Assembly: GCA_905178155.1 (NCBI GenBank)
Contig: CAJINV010000004.1
Location: 7,034,358-7,098,357 of the forward strand
DNA from: Amoebophrya sp. A120
Taxonomy: Eukaryota; Sar; Dinophyceae; Syndiniales; Amoebophryaceae
Direction of reading: 5' to 3'
DNA length: 64,000 bases
Shown here: piece by piece, positions 1 through 11,184 of the stretch
Numbering within the stretch: position 1 is the first letter of the stretch
Layout of the letters: each line of letters begins with the position of its first letter
Made by a program: the position numbers and the translations under genes
The notes under the pieces: model-generated
Told to the model about the DNA's origin: nothing
Databases searched by the model: none
What the model saw: the letters and a program-made list of their open reading frames with translations, nothing else

Positions 1-174
1 TTGTTTTTCCATTTTACGTCTCCCGAGACCGCCTAGAAAAAAGTGTCGAATTCTCAACCTTGCCTTCAGACGTGAAAGAACGGGCTGCAATAAAGGATCT
101 TCCGATGTGTTGAGAGCCGAGCTCCCCGTGCCGCTGTGCAGTGATTATCCTCTTTTACTTTTATACTACTAGAT

Positions 175-714
175 CTAGAACGTAACATGGAGAACAATTA
201 CATCTTTGTCCAAGAGCGGGCCGACCATGGTGCACCTATGAAGACGACACACGTGATGACAACCAACATTGCTACTAATTATGTGTTCATTGTGATGACC
301 TGCAACAAATGATGTTGTAACAACTTTTCCGGGTGGCGCGGCTGCTGATTCGGCAGCTAAAGCTATGACAATTTGACATCGTACATCTGCTTGCTTTGCG
401 CCAGGAAGGTGCTGAGGCTGACGCAAAAAGTGAATGACATTCGGAGAGGACACTTGCTTCGGCTGGACTGGTGACAGCCTGACAACTACCACGCCATCAG
501 CACAAGGAAGACCACGTGTCCTGGCATTGGTGGGAATTGGTGCGATAAATTTTCGTACTATTCCTAAATAAGTCATATGGTTCTTCCGCGAATATTGAAC
601 GAGATAACGGGGTAACAATTTGCAACTTCGATGTAGACGCGTGAAACTTGTTGTTGATGTGGAAAGTACCAAGCAAATCGATTTACATTGTACAGCCTCG
701 CAGCAATTTATCAA
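175..714 (-). CDS. Possible small hypothetical gene, 179 codons
   Basis: An uninterrupted ATG-started frame of 179 codons downstream of the TRAF/ankyrin gene and on the same strand. It has no introner, no clear membrane segment and no motif I recognise. Cys and His are scattered without spacing typical of a zinc finger. It could be a short single-exon gene or an exon of a gene running off the left edge. The flanking stretches 1-174 and 715-844 show nothing I can name. Chance openness is possible at this length. Confidence 0.28.
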   Translation of the reverse strand: MINCCEAVQCKSICLVLSTSTTSFTRLHRSCKLLPRYLVQYSRKNHMTYLGIVRKFIAPIPTNARTRGLPCADGVVVVRLSPVQPKQVSSPNVIHFLRQPQHLPGAKQADVRCQIVIALAAESAAAPPGKVVTTSFVAGHHNEHIISSNVGCHHVCRLHRCTMVGPLLDKDVIVLHVTF

Positions 715-844
715 GCTGTTGCTACAAAAAAATCTTTCGTACCTAACAATTTAAAGAAGAAAATCATACATAGTCATAGTGTACTGTACAGTTAGAGTTA
801 CAACGACAAACGTTTCATCAAAACCGCGGCTCTGCAAGACGATC

Positions 845-3800
845 CTAGAACGAGCTCGGTGGTCTCGACTGTGGCCGCGGCTGGTAGCTGGCAGCGGACA
901 GTGGCACCCGGCCCGAGTTCACGTGCACCGCGAGCAGTTCGTGTGTGTTTGGAAATGGGTCCTCGATAGATTCGTCGTCGTTCTTCATTGTCGACCGGGA
1001 GAGTTCCTGGTCCAGAAACGAGTTGTACCTGGTGTTCCCCAAAGTGTCGCGCAAGGATTCGTGCAAGATCATTTCCCGCCGGCTTCGTTCGTGTTTCGAC
1101 TTGTGTTCGCCGAGCAAGGCGTCACTGCCATACCGGACGTTAGCCGTTCCAGAAGACATCATGGAGCTTGTTCCACCGAGCGGAAGGGAGGTCGCCGAGC
1201 CACCTGCTGGAATTATGACATTACCACCTCCTACCGCGACACCGGACCCGCTACCGCTACCGCTCTGCTCCGCGGTGAGTTGCCCGGCGGGGACGGGTAG
1301 TGGGACCGCCGTGCCCTTCATGTTTTGGTATTCGTTCAACCCGAGGGTGTCGCTCGTGTGTCGGGGCAGGTAAAACTGGGTTTGCCACCTGGTGGAGGAT
1401 TCGATCAAAACGTCTTGCTCCGTTACCACATCCCAGTACCCCGGGTCGCTCTGCCGCGATTCTAGCAGCTCCCGCTTCCGCATGTCGTATACCTCCGATT
1501 GTGGGTCGAAGAACTGCGAGTAGTTATCCACTGCAAGAGTATCGCACTCGTATATTATATGCCAGGCTTACATAAACAGATCTTTTTCTTATACCTCAAT
1601 CGGCACGACAAATTCCAAGTTGCTTCTCGAGAAAGTTTGTCATGCGATTTTTACAACTCGTACGATACTTTTGCATTGCATAGTGGTCTTCCTCCTGCAG
1701 TTCCCGGCTCGCCATCTCCTCTCGTTGCTGCTCTAACAAATGTTATCGTACGAAAGAGTGTTTCACATGTATAAAGGGATTTTGCGAGTTTTGCGATCAC
1801 AAGTGTGATTATACATGATCACAGAGAAAATTTATTTGCCATGGGAGGGTAGAAGTTCTAGGGGAAAACACAGCTAAAAATTTGTTCTCTTGCATCTGTA
1901 GCAAGACAAACACTTCTGAAATACATTTTCTGCATTGCAAGTTTACAGGGAAACAGTTTTTTCTTGCGATAAATGTGCCGGAGGGATCACCGCTCCGACG
2001 GTAACTGGGACTTGGATGTCCTCCGGTTGCTGCGCCATCTGCACTATACATTGCAAAAGTTGTATCGTACTAGTAGTTCTTGTAGTGCAAATTGCATAAC
2101 AAAGTAAGTAGGTCAGCACGATCACAATTGAATTTGTAAAAAGTAGTCATGCTGCTCTAGCTTATGCTTAGGAAGAAGATTTGTCGCGCCTTCTGCAATT
2201 GCACAAGTACGATAAACAACTCGTTTTGCAATGCATATGCACCTTCTTCTTCCTATCGCTGCGCGCCTTCTGCAGCGCGGGCCCCGGCTGGGACACGCCA
2301 GCCGAAAGGGCTTGCGCGTTTGCGACGGGGATGGCCGGCGCGTTAGACTCCTGTTCGTAGGTTATCGCGTAAAGCCGGTCGGCCACGTCCCTTCTGCGGT
2401 GAAACGCGGAGACGAAGAGAGGTGTGCGGCCCTCGTGGTCCACAACGCGGGGGAGCAAGAGTTTTGAAATGTCCATAAACTCCGTTTGCAAACCGCTACC
2501 GTGGTTCATCATATTACCCGGTGATGAACCAGACCCTGGCGGCGGGGAACCGCCGTGCGGGGCTGTACTATCCTGCTGCGCACCACCTGCTCCCTTCGAG
2601 GTTCTTGTCATGGTGCTCGCGAAGGTTTTGTCTTCGTGGACACTCACCCCGGTGTTGACATAGGTTCGTCTTCTGATCCCGTCGCTCAAATCCCCTCCTT
2701 TATTCCCCCCAAGCGTCAGCATGCCCGCCATGCGCGCCGCTTTTTCCCTTTCTTCCGTTACTTTCTGCTGGTATTCTACCTGCAACAAAAAATCCACCAT
2801 ATCTAACCGCCCCTTCATCGCCGCTAGATGCAGGCACGTGCAGCCGAAGTTATCCCTTAGAAACAAGTCGATCGATTTCGAACTGCTCGCCGCCGCGCCC
2901 CCGATCGGGATCTCCGGGTATCCGCAGAGGATCTTCACCGCTTCTAGGTCGCCCGATTGCACCGCACAGTGGAGACCTAAGCCCAAATACAGGTTCGGGC
3001 CCGGGACGGTCTCGATGTGGGAGGAAGCGTCGATTTCCTTGATGTCCAAAGCGACCGTGGGGTCCTGCATCAAAGCTAACGACTGTTGCGTGAAAGAGGG
3101 TTCGTTGGTCTGGTTGGCGATGCTGCTGTATGCATTGCAAAAGTATCGCATTACTAGTATAAATTGCATGACAAATTTTGGCAAAAAGGAAAGTGCAATT
3201 TGTAATGCTGTTTTGCCCTAGGAAAAATATTTGTCATGCATATGTGCAATTAGTACGAGTACGATACTTTTGCACAGGATATGCTGTCGTGCTGGGCGTT
3301 TAAAACGCTCATGTCCACCGCTAATCTGTTTATGGATTGCAAAAGTGTCTGGGTCTGGATGATTGCAACTTGTCATGCGAAATCCGAATCATGCAAAAAT
3401 CTGTGTTGCATGAGTGCCGAAAGCTGTCCACTTTCAACCAAGTTGCGAGGGAGTTTCTCATGCTGGATAGGCATCACAGATACCTCACAGAGTCTGTCGT
3501 GCTAGGTTCCGCATTCCAGACCTCATGGGTCATGAAAAACCTGCATGACAAGCTTACACTCTTCCAGACCCAGACATATTTGCAGTTCATACTGTTATTC
3601 CCAGGACCACCTCCACCCGGAGGACCCGCTGCGCCGGTCGGACTAACTATGGGCGAATTGGTGCCCTCGTTGAAAAACGCGGATGGAAATTCTTCACTCA
3701 TACTGGGCTGCAACCCCGCCGCGCCTGCCCCTTTCACGTGGAACTCAAAGTCGCCCCCTCTGGTCCAGTGTCGGATGGGTAACGGCAGCCCCTCGTCGTC

Positions 3801-6800
3801 AAACGCCTGCGTCAGCATTTTTTCGTCCTTGTCCGCACGTTCGGTATCGTGAGAAAAAAGCTGTTACAGTTACACACTCTGATGGAAGACAAGCAAGACA
3901 GACAACCTCTGTCATGCAGAAAATGCTTACCAGCCTCATTGCGTTCGTGTTTTCCCTATGAATCTGAGATTACAGGTTTTCTTTGCCATGTCGAGCAACT
4001 TTGTCACGCAGAAATTCCAACAAATGCGTAACTGTAACACTTTTTTCCTCTGATATTCGGGGATCCGGGACCACTGGGAGAGACTATTGTTGTACCGGTC
4101 GCGATCAATCAAGCCCTGTGGCCCCCCGTTTTGGTTCATCGGAAGGTCGATGCCGGTGGACGTTTGCTGCTGGGGATCATGACCGTGGTGCTCTGCTGTT
4201 TTTATCCCAGCGTTAAAGCTATTTGGGCCGTCGTCGAACCACTGTTGGTAATCCTCACCAACGACCGCGGCTTGATTTCTATTTCTTCCCGCCGGTGGAC
4301 TTGTTTTTATCTTTCCTGTCGCTGTAGTTGTTCCCTGTCCCTCCTCCAGAATCGCCCCTACTATCTTGCCGCCCGGTAGTTTGGGCGACGTCGGGCTCTT
4401 TCCGTGTACTTTGGGACTCAAATTCTCCCGCGACTCCGGTCTCGGTGACCTGGACGGCGGGCTGGCTTTCGTGCCCTGTTCGGCCGCCGCGGCTTGCTTC
4501 GGCTCGGGGGAATTCGAGGAAACGCCTTCTCTGTTAGCGGCTGATGTTGTCGAGGACAAATGCACCCGGGTTTTGGTGTCCCTGGTCGCGGGGCGGGAAA
4601 CGAGCGGGACGTTGGTTTCCGTGGTGATCACCGACATGCTGTTCAAATTCGTCGAGTTATCTTCGTACGCGATCCCCTCGCAACTGACGCAGCCTAGCTC
4701 TAGCAGCTTCGGGTCGTGCGCGTCGAGCGTCGGGGCGACGCCGTCTTCTAGTAGGTCGGCAATGCCGCCGTGGTCGCCGTTGAAAATGCAGTTTCGCAGC
4801 TGCTCCGCTTTGTCGTGCCTGCCGAAAATGTTGAAATGATGAAAATGAGATTTTCCCTGTCGATGCACCTTCGGCTATTGAACAAAGAATTGCATTTAGA
4901 ATGCCAAGAACGCTGCAGATGAAAATTCCAACTCTATACCTCCTCACACACTTCAGTTTTTTGTGCTCCGGGATCAACTTTCTAAAAATCGTCCACTCCC
5001 CGCACCAATTGCAGACCACCTCCCGGTTCACGCACAGTATCCTTTCGTGGTTCTCGATGTCTTTCACTTTCATGCTGAGCCCGCACTTGCCGCAAGTCCA
5101 GGGTCGGTACTCGCACTGTGCCATGTGACTGTCTAAGTCGTGGTAAATCACCACGGCGTTGCACAACGGACAAAACACTTCCCGGTTCACGCAGGCCTTG
5201 CAAATGTGCTCGTTAAGGTCCCTCGCGAGTAGCACCATGCCGCAATCTAAACTACAAGTTACCTGCCGCATGGAACACGAGGTCTCCTTGTGCTCGGCCA
5301 GCCGGCAATCCTGAAACCCTTCCTCCGTGCAGAGCGGGCACTGCACGTAGCGGAGACGGGTCTTGAAGTTGTAGGCTGATGTGTTTATTAAAGTTGTTGT
5401 ATTGTCATGTGAAACAGGATGGAATCACAGTCACACTACTTTTGTCATGCACAAAGACGCAACCGCAACACAATAAAAATCATTTACTCAATTTGTCGTT
5501 TCTGATCGGGAAGCACGCGTCTATTTTCCCCCGCGTCACCGTCATCCCTACCACTTGTGACCGCACCCAACTTCTCGTACCGCTCGTCCCACCCGCTGCG
5601 CCCATGTTTTTCAAGTATTTCAACAACGTCTCATACTTCTCATCCAACCGCACGATCCCGCCCGCGCCGAAATTTGTTCCCGATTCTATCTGGTCCGCGT
5701 ACAACTCGTGCCCTTCGTGTCTTCTAAAGTGCCGGGTCCGCGGGATCAGTTGCGAAGCGATTTTGGGGTGCAGTAGCAAAATATCCGCAACCACCGGCTG
5801 CCCGGTGCAAGAGAGAATGATCACCTGCGGATGGATCTTCCCGCTGTTGCTCGCGTCGGGCCCGCCCAACTGCATCACCTCTGAGAGATTTTGCAACACC
5901 TTCGCCTCGAAGGCCCAGGGATCCTGCAGCCAATCCGCGTAGGGGAGTTTGGTCACGAGGAGAAACCGGAGGAAGAGCTGGGTGTCGCGGAAGAGATTGG
6001 GGTGGTTGTAGGAAAGAGGTTATCCTGTGCAAAAAGTATCGCACTCGTACGAAATAAATGGTAGTACAGCATGACAGATCTACAGGTCCTACCTAACTCA
6101 GCATTACAAATTCCATTCTTCCTTCTGGAAAAATTTGTGATGCAGTTTTTACGTACGTAAATACGATACTTTTGCATGCAATGCATAATGGCTTACCCAG
6201 TATTCGCATCTGCTTGTGGTCTGCCTCTTCCACACGGTCAATGCGCTTCTTCAACCTTTCCTGCTCTTCTTTCTCCTCGACGTAAGATTTCAGGTCGGCT
6301 TTGAACGCGTCGTCTGCTTCGCACCCGATACAATAACCCGCCATCTCGCACCTGGTAGATAAGTTTATGGCCTTTGTCATGCACAACACGCAAACGGATC
6401 ATATATTTGAATGTCATGTACCACACCACGACCACATCTTCAAAGCGAATTCGAATACGATATAATTACGCACTTATGTCCACATCATAGAACCTAAACC
6501 TTGTAGTACCTTTTCCTGCACGTGATCACCTTGTAGGTTGTCAGCTCCTTGCACTCGATGCAGGGCGCCGGTCGGGTCCAGCAGAGCTCCTTGCAGGGAA
6601 TCGGCGTCATCAAATGCCCGTTCCGGCAGGTCCGGCCATCCATGTCCGTGAAGAGTTCTTTTCTCAGCTCCTCGGTCCCATGCATCTTACACTCGACCAC
6701 ATCCAGGGTAGCGAGGGAAACCGCGTCGCGGGCGAGGAAGGAATGGAGTAGTTTGCGGAGGAGGAGAACGAATTCACCTGGTTTTTGAATATAGTAAATC

Positions 6801-9108
6801 GAGATTTGACATACCACACTGCTTCAAGGCATATTTGCACACGATGCGGTGGAACAATACAGTTCGAGGAGACAGCTCTGCTGCACAAGATGAAAAAGGT
6901 GTTAATTCGACAATCTTAAGTCCGTCCTCGCGAAACGAAATTTCTTCTGTATCTGGTGCATCTGGCTGGCAATTTCTATAGACATACCTGCAAGAACAAA
7001 CCCGTTGAAGATATTGGTGGATTTTTAATCATCACGGGCTGAGCAGATAGTTGTAACGCGGTAAGAGCAGGTGAGCAAGGAGCATGCTGCAGCGCATGAG
7101 GCGGCTGCAATGATTTGCGGCACGGGACAAGCATTTAACTCAATGGGCGCGGGGCGGCGCGGCGCGTGGGCAGCCAGTGTAGAAGACGTTTTTACGACAT
7201 CATTCAAATAAACCTGTCCCAAAAATAATGCTCAACCGGAATCGAGTCGTATCGGTATTTTCTCTTCTGGACATAGTACTTTCATTTTCTCGTGAACAAA
7301 GCTCATAGCATTTGCAACACATGCGGTCTTCTGCATGACAAAGAGAAAGAACTACGCACGAGATCAAACTATGTATACCTTCATCCTCTTCGAAGCCTGC
7401 TAATTTGCTCTTGCTACTCGCCCTAGAACTGGACGCGGAGCTGGCTTTCTGTCCCTGCGAGACGACGCCATCAACGACAGTAGAACCATGCTCCTTCAAT
7501 CCCGCTAAGTCAAACACCTGGCCGCCACTGGCGCCGACTAGCTCCTCGAGGTTTAGGGGCACGTTGGTCGTGATATCGAAATCTTTGACCTCCAGCTTGT
7601 AGCCGAGATAGACCTCTTTCACCGTGTGACTCGACTGGTACACGATCTCCTTCCGGTAGTCTATCACTTCGCCGGGGGCCCTGATGGGGTAGTTGATCTG
7701 ATATCAATCTCTGTGGTATGCCCATGCAAAGGCATCGTGCAGTTTTGAGACAGGGCCGCGTCCTTAGCTCCTTGTAACATTCGTTCTTGCATGACAAAAT
7801 CGAAATCCACATCACGATCACAATCGCAATTTGCGTGACAGAACCGCTCCACCAAGTACTTATACCTGAATCTTATCTTCGCTACAGGTTTCCAGATTTC
7901 AAAGTGGAGGAATCCCTCCGGAGTTTTGTTTGGCTTGACGTGGTAGAGTTTCCTCTTTTTCAGTTCTTCTTCGTCGACTTCCAGCAGTGCCTCCTCCGCT
8001 GCCTGGTCGTTGGACGCAGGGACCGGGTGGGGCGAGAGCTGTGAATGATAGAACTTCTGATCTTTTTCATACTTACCGTCGTTTCTCATGTGTGAAGGAC
8101 TGGACTGTCATGTGTGAAGGACTAGAAGTAGTAGTAGATGCTTTTGGTTTATGGAAAGAAGAAAGTTTGTCACGACAGTCACTGAGTTGCAGGTTTTGCA
8201 TCACAAATGTTTCTTTCTAGCATCGCAGCTTTTGCTTGTCTTGCAGACACACTAGGGAAATCCCGTAGAAAATTTAAACTCGACTGTGTCTGTGATCCAT
8301 TTTTACGCATGACAGACAGTTTTGTATTGGAAAATTGCCCATGGCCATGAGGGGTCGTGAGAAACTCTTTTTGTTATGGTTTTGTAAAAGAACATTTCTA
8401 TACCTCCATCAAATCGTCCTTCGGAGGATCGAAGCCGTGCGTTCGCTTCAAATAGTAGCGGTCCAGAAACGTCGCAAAATCCACGTGTTCCTGTCTTAAG
8501 TGGTCGTACAATTCTGTCGGCGCGTCGGTCAACTCGTCGATCGTGAGGACGTCCGGGACGATCGTCCTTTGCCCGAAGCAGAACATCGCGGATTGGATGA
8601 CTTGACTCCCGGCGCCATTCGCTTCGGCGGAGGGCCTGAGGGAAAAAAAGTTGATGTGCAATTTTCATCGTAGCAGCTGCTGCAGAACGAACTTACAGTC
8701 ATTTCTCGTCCTGCCCCTGCAGTACAGCTTTAGTCTCATAGTAGAAGATTTTGCAAAAAAAATAAAAAACATCGTATACAGCTTGTTTTATAACGCTTAG
8801 TAGTTCATCTACCTCGCATAGGAATATAATCCTCCCTTCGAGTGCACTGGCGCGAGGACGGGAATGTAGCCTTTTCTGTTTCTGTCCAGGATGGGCGGAA
8901 GCTCCGACTGCTCTTCCGCCTCTTCCGCGACAGTCGTGAACCTCGTTGCCAAACCTAACAAGTCGTAGAAGTCCTTCGGGATTTCAATCGTTTCCAGCCC
9001 AAACTCATCCTGCAGAACGTCTATGGTGGAGGTCTCGGCTTTCTTCTGCCGCTGAAGTTTCCTCTGCTGCTTGTCAAACAGCCCCTTGGCGAGGGAGGCG
9101 ACCCGCAT
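845..9108 (-). CDS. TRAF-type zinc-finger and ankyrin-repeat protein, 15 exons
   Basis: ATG at 9108 follows an in-frame TGA; the stop is at 845. Exons by my reading: 8813-9108, 8404-8635, 7866-8056, 7379-7680, about 6530-6777, about 6188-6351, 5488-6020, 4940-5375, 4056-4818, 3592-3844, 3282-3330, 2238-3128, 1971-2044, 1681-1743, 845-1524, about 1,720 codons. Exon 8 carries repeated Cys/His modules (CPLC, CSLDCG, CPLC, CGKCG, CNWCG, each followed by H and C) typical of TRAF-type zinc fingers. The exons at 2238-3128 hold at least three ankyrin-like units (LHCAVQSGDLEAVKIL, CTCLHLAAMKGRLDMVDFLL, GRTPLFVSAFHRRRDVADRL). A second Cys-rich patch spans exons 5-6 and is followed by a coiled coil. The first introns are GT-AG; the last six are introners and there is one more at 6.1 kb. 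The exon 5-6 border is unresolved. Likely an intracellular adaptor for protein-protein contacts; the specific role is unknown. Confidence 0.78.
1525..1680. mobile_element. Introner, family A
   Basis: About 156 bp with ends TATCCACTGCAAGAG and its inverted partner ending TTTTGCATTGCA, flanked by TAGT repeats. Removing it joins residues EEDHY to SQFFDPQ in frame in the TRAF/ankyrin gene. Internal TTTGTCATGC box. Confidence 0.75.
1744..1970. mobile_element. Introner, family G
   Basis: 227 bp with inverted ends TATCGTACGAAAGAGTGTTTC and GAAACAGTTTTTTCTTGCGAT between AAATGT duplications. Excision joins VIPPAH to LLEQQREE in frame. A second copy of this family is at 22590-22790. Confidence 0.82.
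2045..2237. mobile_element. Introner, family A
   Basis: 193 bp with ends TATACATTGCAAAAG and CGTTTTGCAATGCATA, repeat TGCAC. Excision joins SDRKKKV to QMAQQPED in frame. The inner TTTGTNATGC boxes are largely lost, so this looks like an older copy. Confidence 0.75.
3129..3281. mobile_element. Introner, family A
   Basis: 153 bp with TATGCATTGCAAAAGTATCG at one end and CGATACTTTTGCACAGGATA at the other, repeat TGCTG. Excision joins NAQHDSS to IANQTNEP in frame. Two internal TTTGTNATGC boxes. Confidence 0.85.
3331..3591. mobile_element. Introner, family B
   Basis: 261 bp. Family B ends are AAAAGTGTCTGGGTCTGGA and its complement TCCAGACCCAGACA. Repeat CTGTT. Excision joins GPGNN to RLAVDMSV in frame. 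Several TTTGTNATGC boxes lie inside. Confidence 0.85.
3845..4055. mobile_element. Introner, family F variant
   Basis: 211 bp with inverted ends GAGAAAAAAGCTGTTACAGT and ACTGTAACACTTTTTTCCTC, bounded by TAT and ATA, repeat TTCGG. Excision joins SRIPE to RADKDEKM in frame. Confidence 0.82.
5376..5487. other. GT-AG intron with introner-like boxes
   Basis: An apparent stop after residues NDKLSK is avoided if the GTAAATG at 5487 is a donor and ATCAG at 5376-5380 the acceptor. The joined reading is NDKLTYNFKTRLRYVQCPLC, in frame. The intron holds TTTGTCATGC and CATGACAA boxes but no terminal repeats, so it may be a decayed introner with regular splice sites. Confidence 0.6.
6021..6187. mobile_element. 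Introner, family A, degenerate flanks
   Basis: 167 bp with TATCCTGTGCAAAAAGTATC and ACGATACTTTTGCATGCA ends. The flanking repeat is imperfect (GGTT against GGCTT). Excision gives RILGKPLSYNHPN in frame. Confidence 0.65.
7681..7865. other. GT-AG intron with a remnant introner box
   Basis: Donor GTATAAG at 7865 and acceptor CCATCAG ending at 7681 join KIRF to RAPGEVIDYR. The inside contains a GCATGACAAAA box but no terminal repeats. The neighbouring introns 8057-8403 and 6778-7378 also carry such boxes. Confidence 0.55.
8086..8129. repeat. Short tandem duplication in an intron
   Basis: The unit TCATGTGTGAAGGACT occurs twice with about eight bases between copies, inside the GT-AG intron 8057-8403. 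It may be a local duplication within a decayed insert. Confidence 0.6.
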
Positions 9109-10751
9109 TTTGGGAAAAGTGGCAGTTCTTCACACGTCGACCGTGTATGTTCTTCCACTTGGTTCGGCGGCGCGCAAGTAGAAACAATACCTCCGCAAAG
9201 GCGCGGGTCGGGGCGGGAAAAAGAGGAGTCCTTTTTCTCCTTCGCGCAGCAGCAGGAGCTCTGCTTCTTCAAGAAACCGCTGGTAGTACCATCATCGCCA
9301 AGAAGTAGTGCGCATCTGAAAAAATGAACACTACACGAGCGCGGCGGCGAAAAGTAGAACTCCAGCAGCCATGTATATTTTCAGCTTTCCCACACTGGGA
9401 GAGACGGACCGCGGGCACTCTAAAACTAAATCTACGGTTAATTCCAAAATAAATCCACAATTTGGAAACCGTGTCTTGGCTTTGAGTCGAGTCGTACTCT
9501 TAATTGTGCGGAGTTACAGCTACACTCACTCACAGAGTCAAGTCGTCAATTCGCTATAGCGTCTCTCTCGTAAGGAGGGAAGTTGATAATTATTTCTACT
9601 TCACTGCAGTTCCTGCGCCTGGTGCGCCACAGGGCTTTCGCTTTCCTTATTTGGGTGTGCAATTCTTATTTTCACTTTCACTCAGAGCGGCAGCGGGCGG
9701 CTAAAATCTACTTAAACCGCGAAGGGCAAGGGCATGGGCAACATCGCTTAGCTGTGCCGTGAATTTTCGAAAATTTTCTGGGACTGCGAAGAAAAAACTC
9801 TAACACTAAGCCACGACCACGTCATGTCTGTCGTTACAGAAACATGACGAGAAATAGCAAATCACAGTCCATTCCTCTGTTTTGCGCTGTGCGTTTTCTT
9901 TCTTGCTTACGTGCGGTACAGCAATTGCAACTGCATAGAGAGACTGCTACTGCAATGTCAGGAAAACACTTTTGTAGTTACTTTCGCTTTGTCGTTTTGG
10001 TCATCAAAATTTGCAAATGAATCGTGACGGAAAATGTTCTATCTGTATTCTCGAAAATGTTCTTCTTCTTGTACAACCGGAAAATGAATTCCAACCACTC
10101 GTCATGTAGCTGAAACTACTGCAAATGCTTTGTTTATGCACGTACGCATCTTTGTATGTGTCTAAAGCAGAATCGACAGAATCGATAGGATGTTTTTTCT
10201 CGTTATCTTTGACCGATAATCAATTGATGCAGGCTGAGCCTTGAGTTGTAATACAATACTAAATCCGATTCGACACCAGTTCTTGTCCGACTTTTTCTCT
10301 TTCGATAGTCTAGGCGCCACGTCGGCTGAGATGAGTAGAATTGAGGTTTTTACTAGCAGGCATTCTCTTCAGTGCGCTCGTTGGCAAAATAGGTCGGTGT
10401 AAACGTACAGTTTGCTTGCTGTAGGGAAAAGGGCACAAGCGCATTTTCTCCCAAAATTGTTTGGTTAGAAATATTTGCCGCAAATTATATTGATACTTTT
10501 ACTTTTTCGTCGTTTTATTTCTTGCATATACAAATTCAAATTTTCCACATATTGATATTGTCGCTTTTCTTCTACATCAAATTCAAGGTAGGTCGCTACT
10601 GTTTTCAATTTCATCCTCGCTTAAAATAAAACTTGAACTTCTCTATTCTCATGTCGAAGCTACAGCAGGGAGTCATTGCTTATCTATTTCATGAGGTACA
10701 ATTACCAAATGTGCGTCTGCATAGGCCTACTTCTACTGCAAAGGATTGCAC
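9109..10751. other. Intergenic region, no gene supported
   Basis: About 1.6 kb between the stop of the giant gene and the start of the TRAF/ankyrin gene. Base composition is more AT-rich than the genes, open frames are short and no introner or TTTGTNATGC cluster is present. It should contain the 3' end of one transcript and the promoter of the next. I see no motif I can name. Confidence 0.6.
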
Positions 10752-11184
10752 TTACGATATGCCCGCTCCTGAGCTTGATGCTGATTCTGATCCACCAGCA
10801 TTATCACCGTGAGCAGGGGCACTACTGCCAGCGGCCTCTTGTTGGCCACCACCTCCATCATTTGTTCCTCGCCCGTCATTGAAAAACACGGTCAGGGATC
10901 CATCTGCGTTTTGCCGAAAAGTAGCAGCTGGGGTAGTTGTATCATCCGCAAGAACTGCAAGCACTTCTTGCGGCTCCGCTGATGGCTGCCCACTTGAGCC
11001 CCCATTTTGTGCACCAGCAGCCAAAGCTGAGTCACTCGGTGCTGGTGCAGAAGCAACGTGTTCACCCGATCCTGTGCTATTCATCGTCAACTCGTGCTCC
11101 TCTGCTCCGTCGCCACTCCCAGTTTGCAGCAACTGCGGTGACCAGCCGGAGAGGTCCTGTGAGAGTTGCTCCACCTGACCAGTT
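10752..11184 (-). CDS. Giant gene, last exon
   Basis: 144 codons ending in TAA at 10752-10754, rich in Ser, Gly, Ala and Gln (for example GQVEQLSQDLSGWSPQLLQ near its start). Openness over this length together with the frame-true junction upstream supports coding. No domain is recognised. A GTAAGT overlaps the stop, but I see no further exon. Confidence 0.7.

Noticed and set aside
5480-5487. Stop after NDKLSK as the end of a separate upstream gene
   Set aside because: GTAAATG is a good donor and the next acceptor restores frame directly into the zinc-finger exon, so one gene is more likely.
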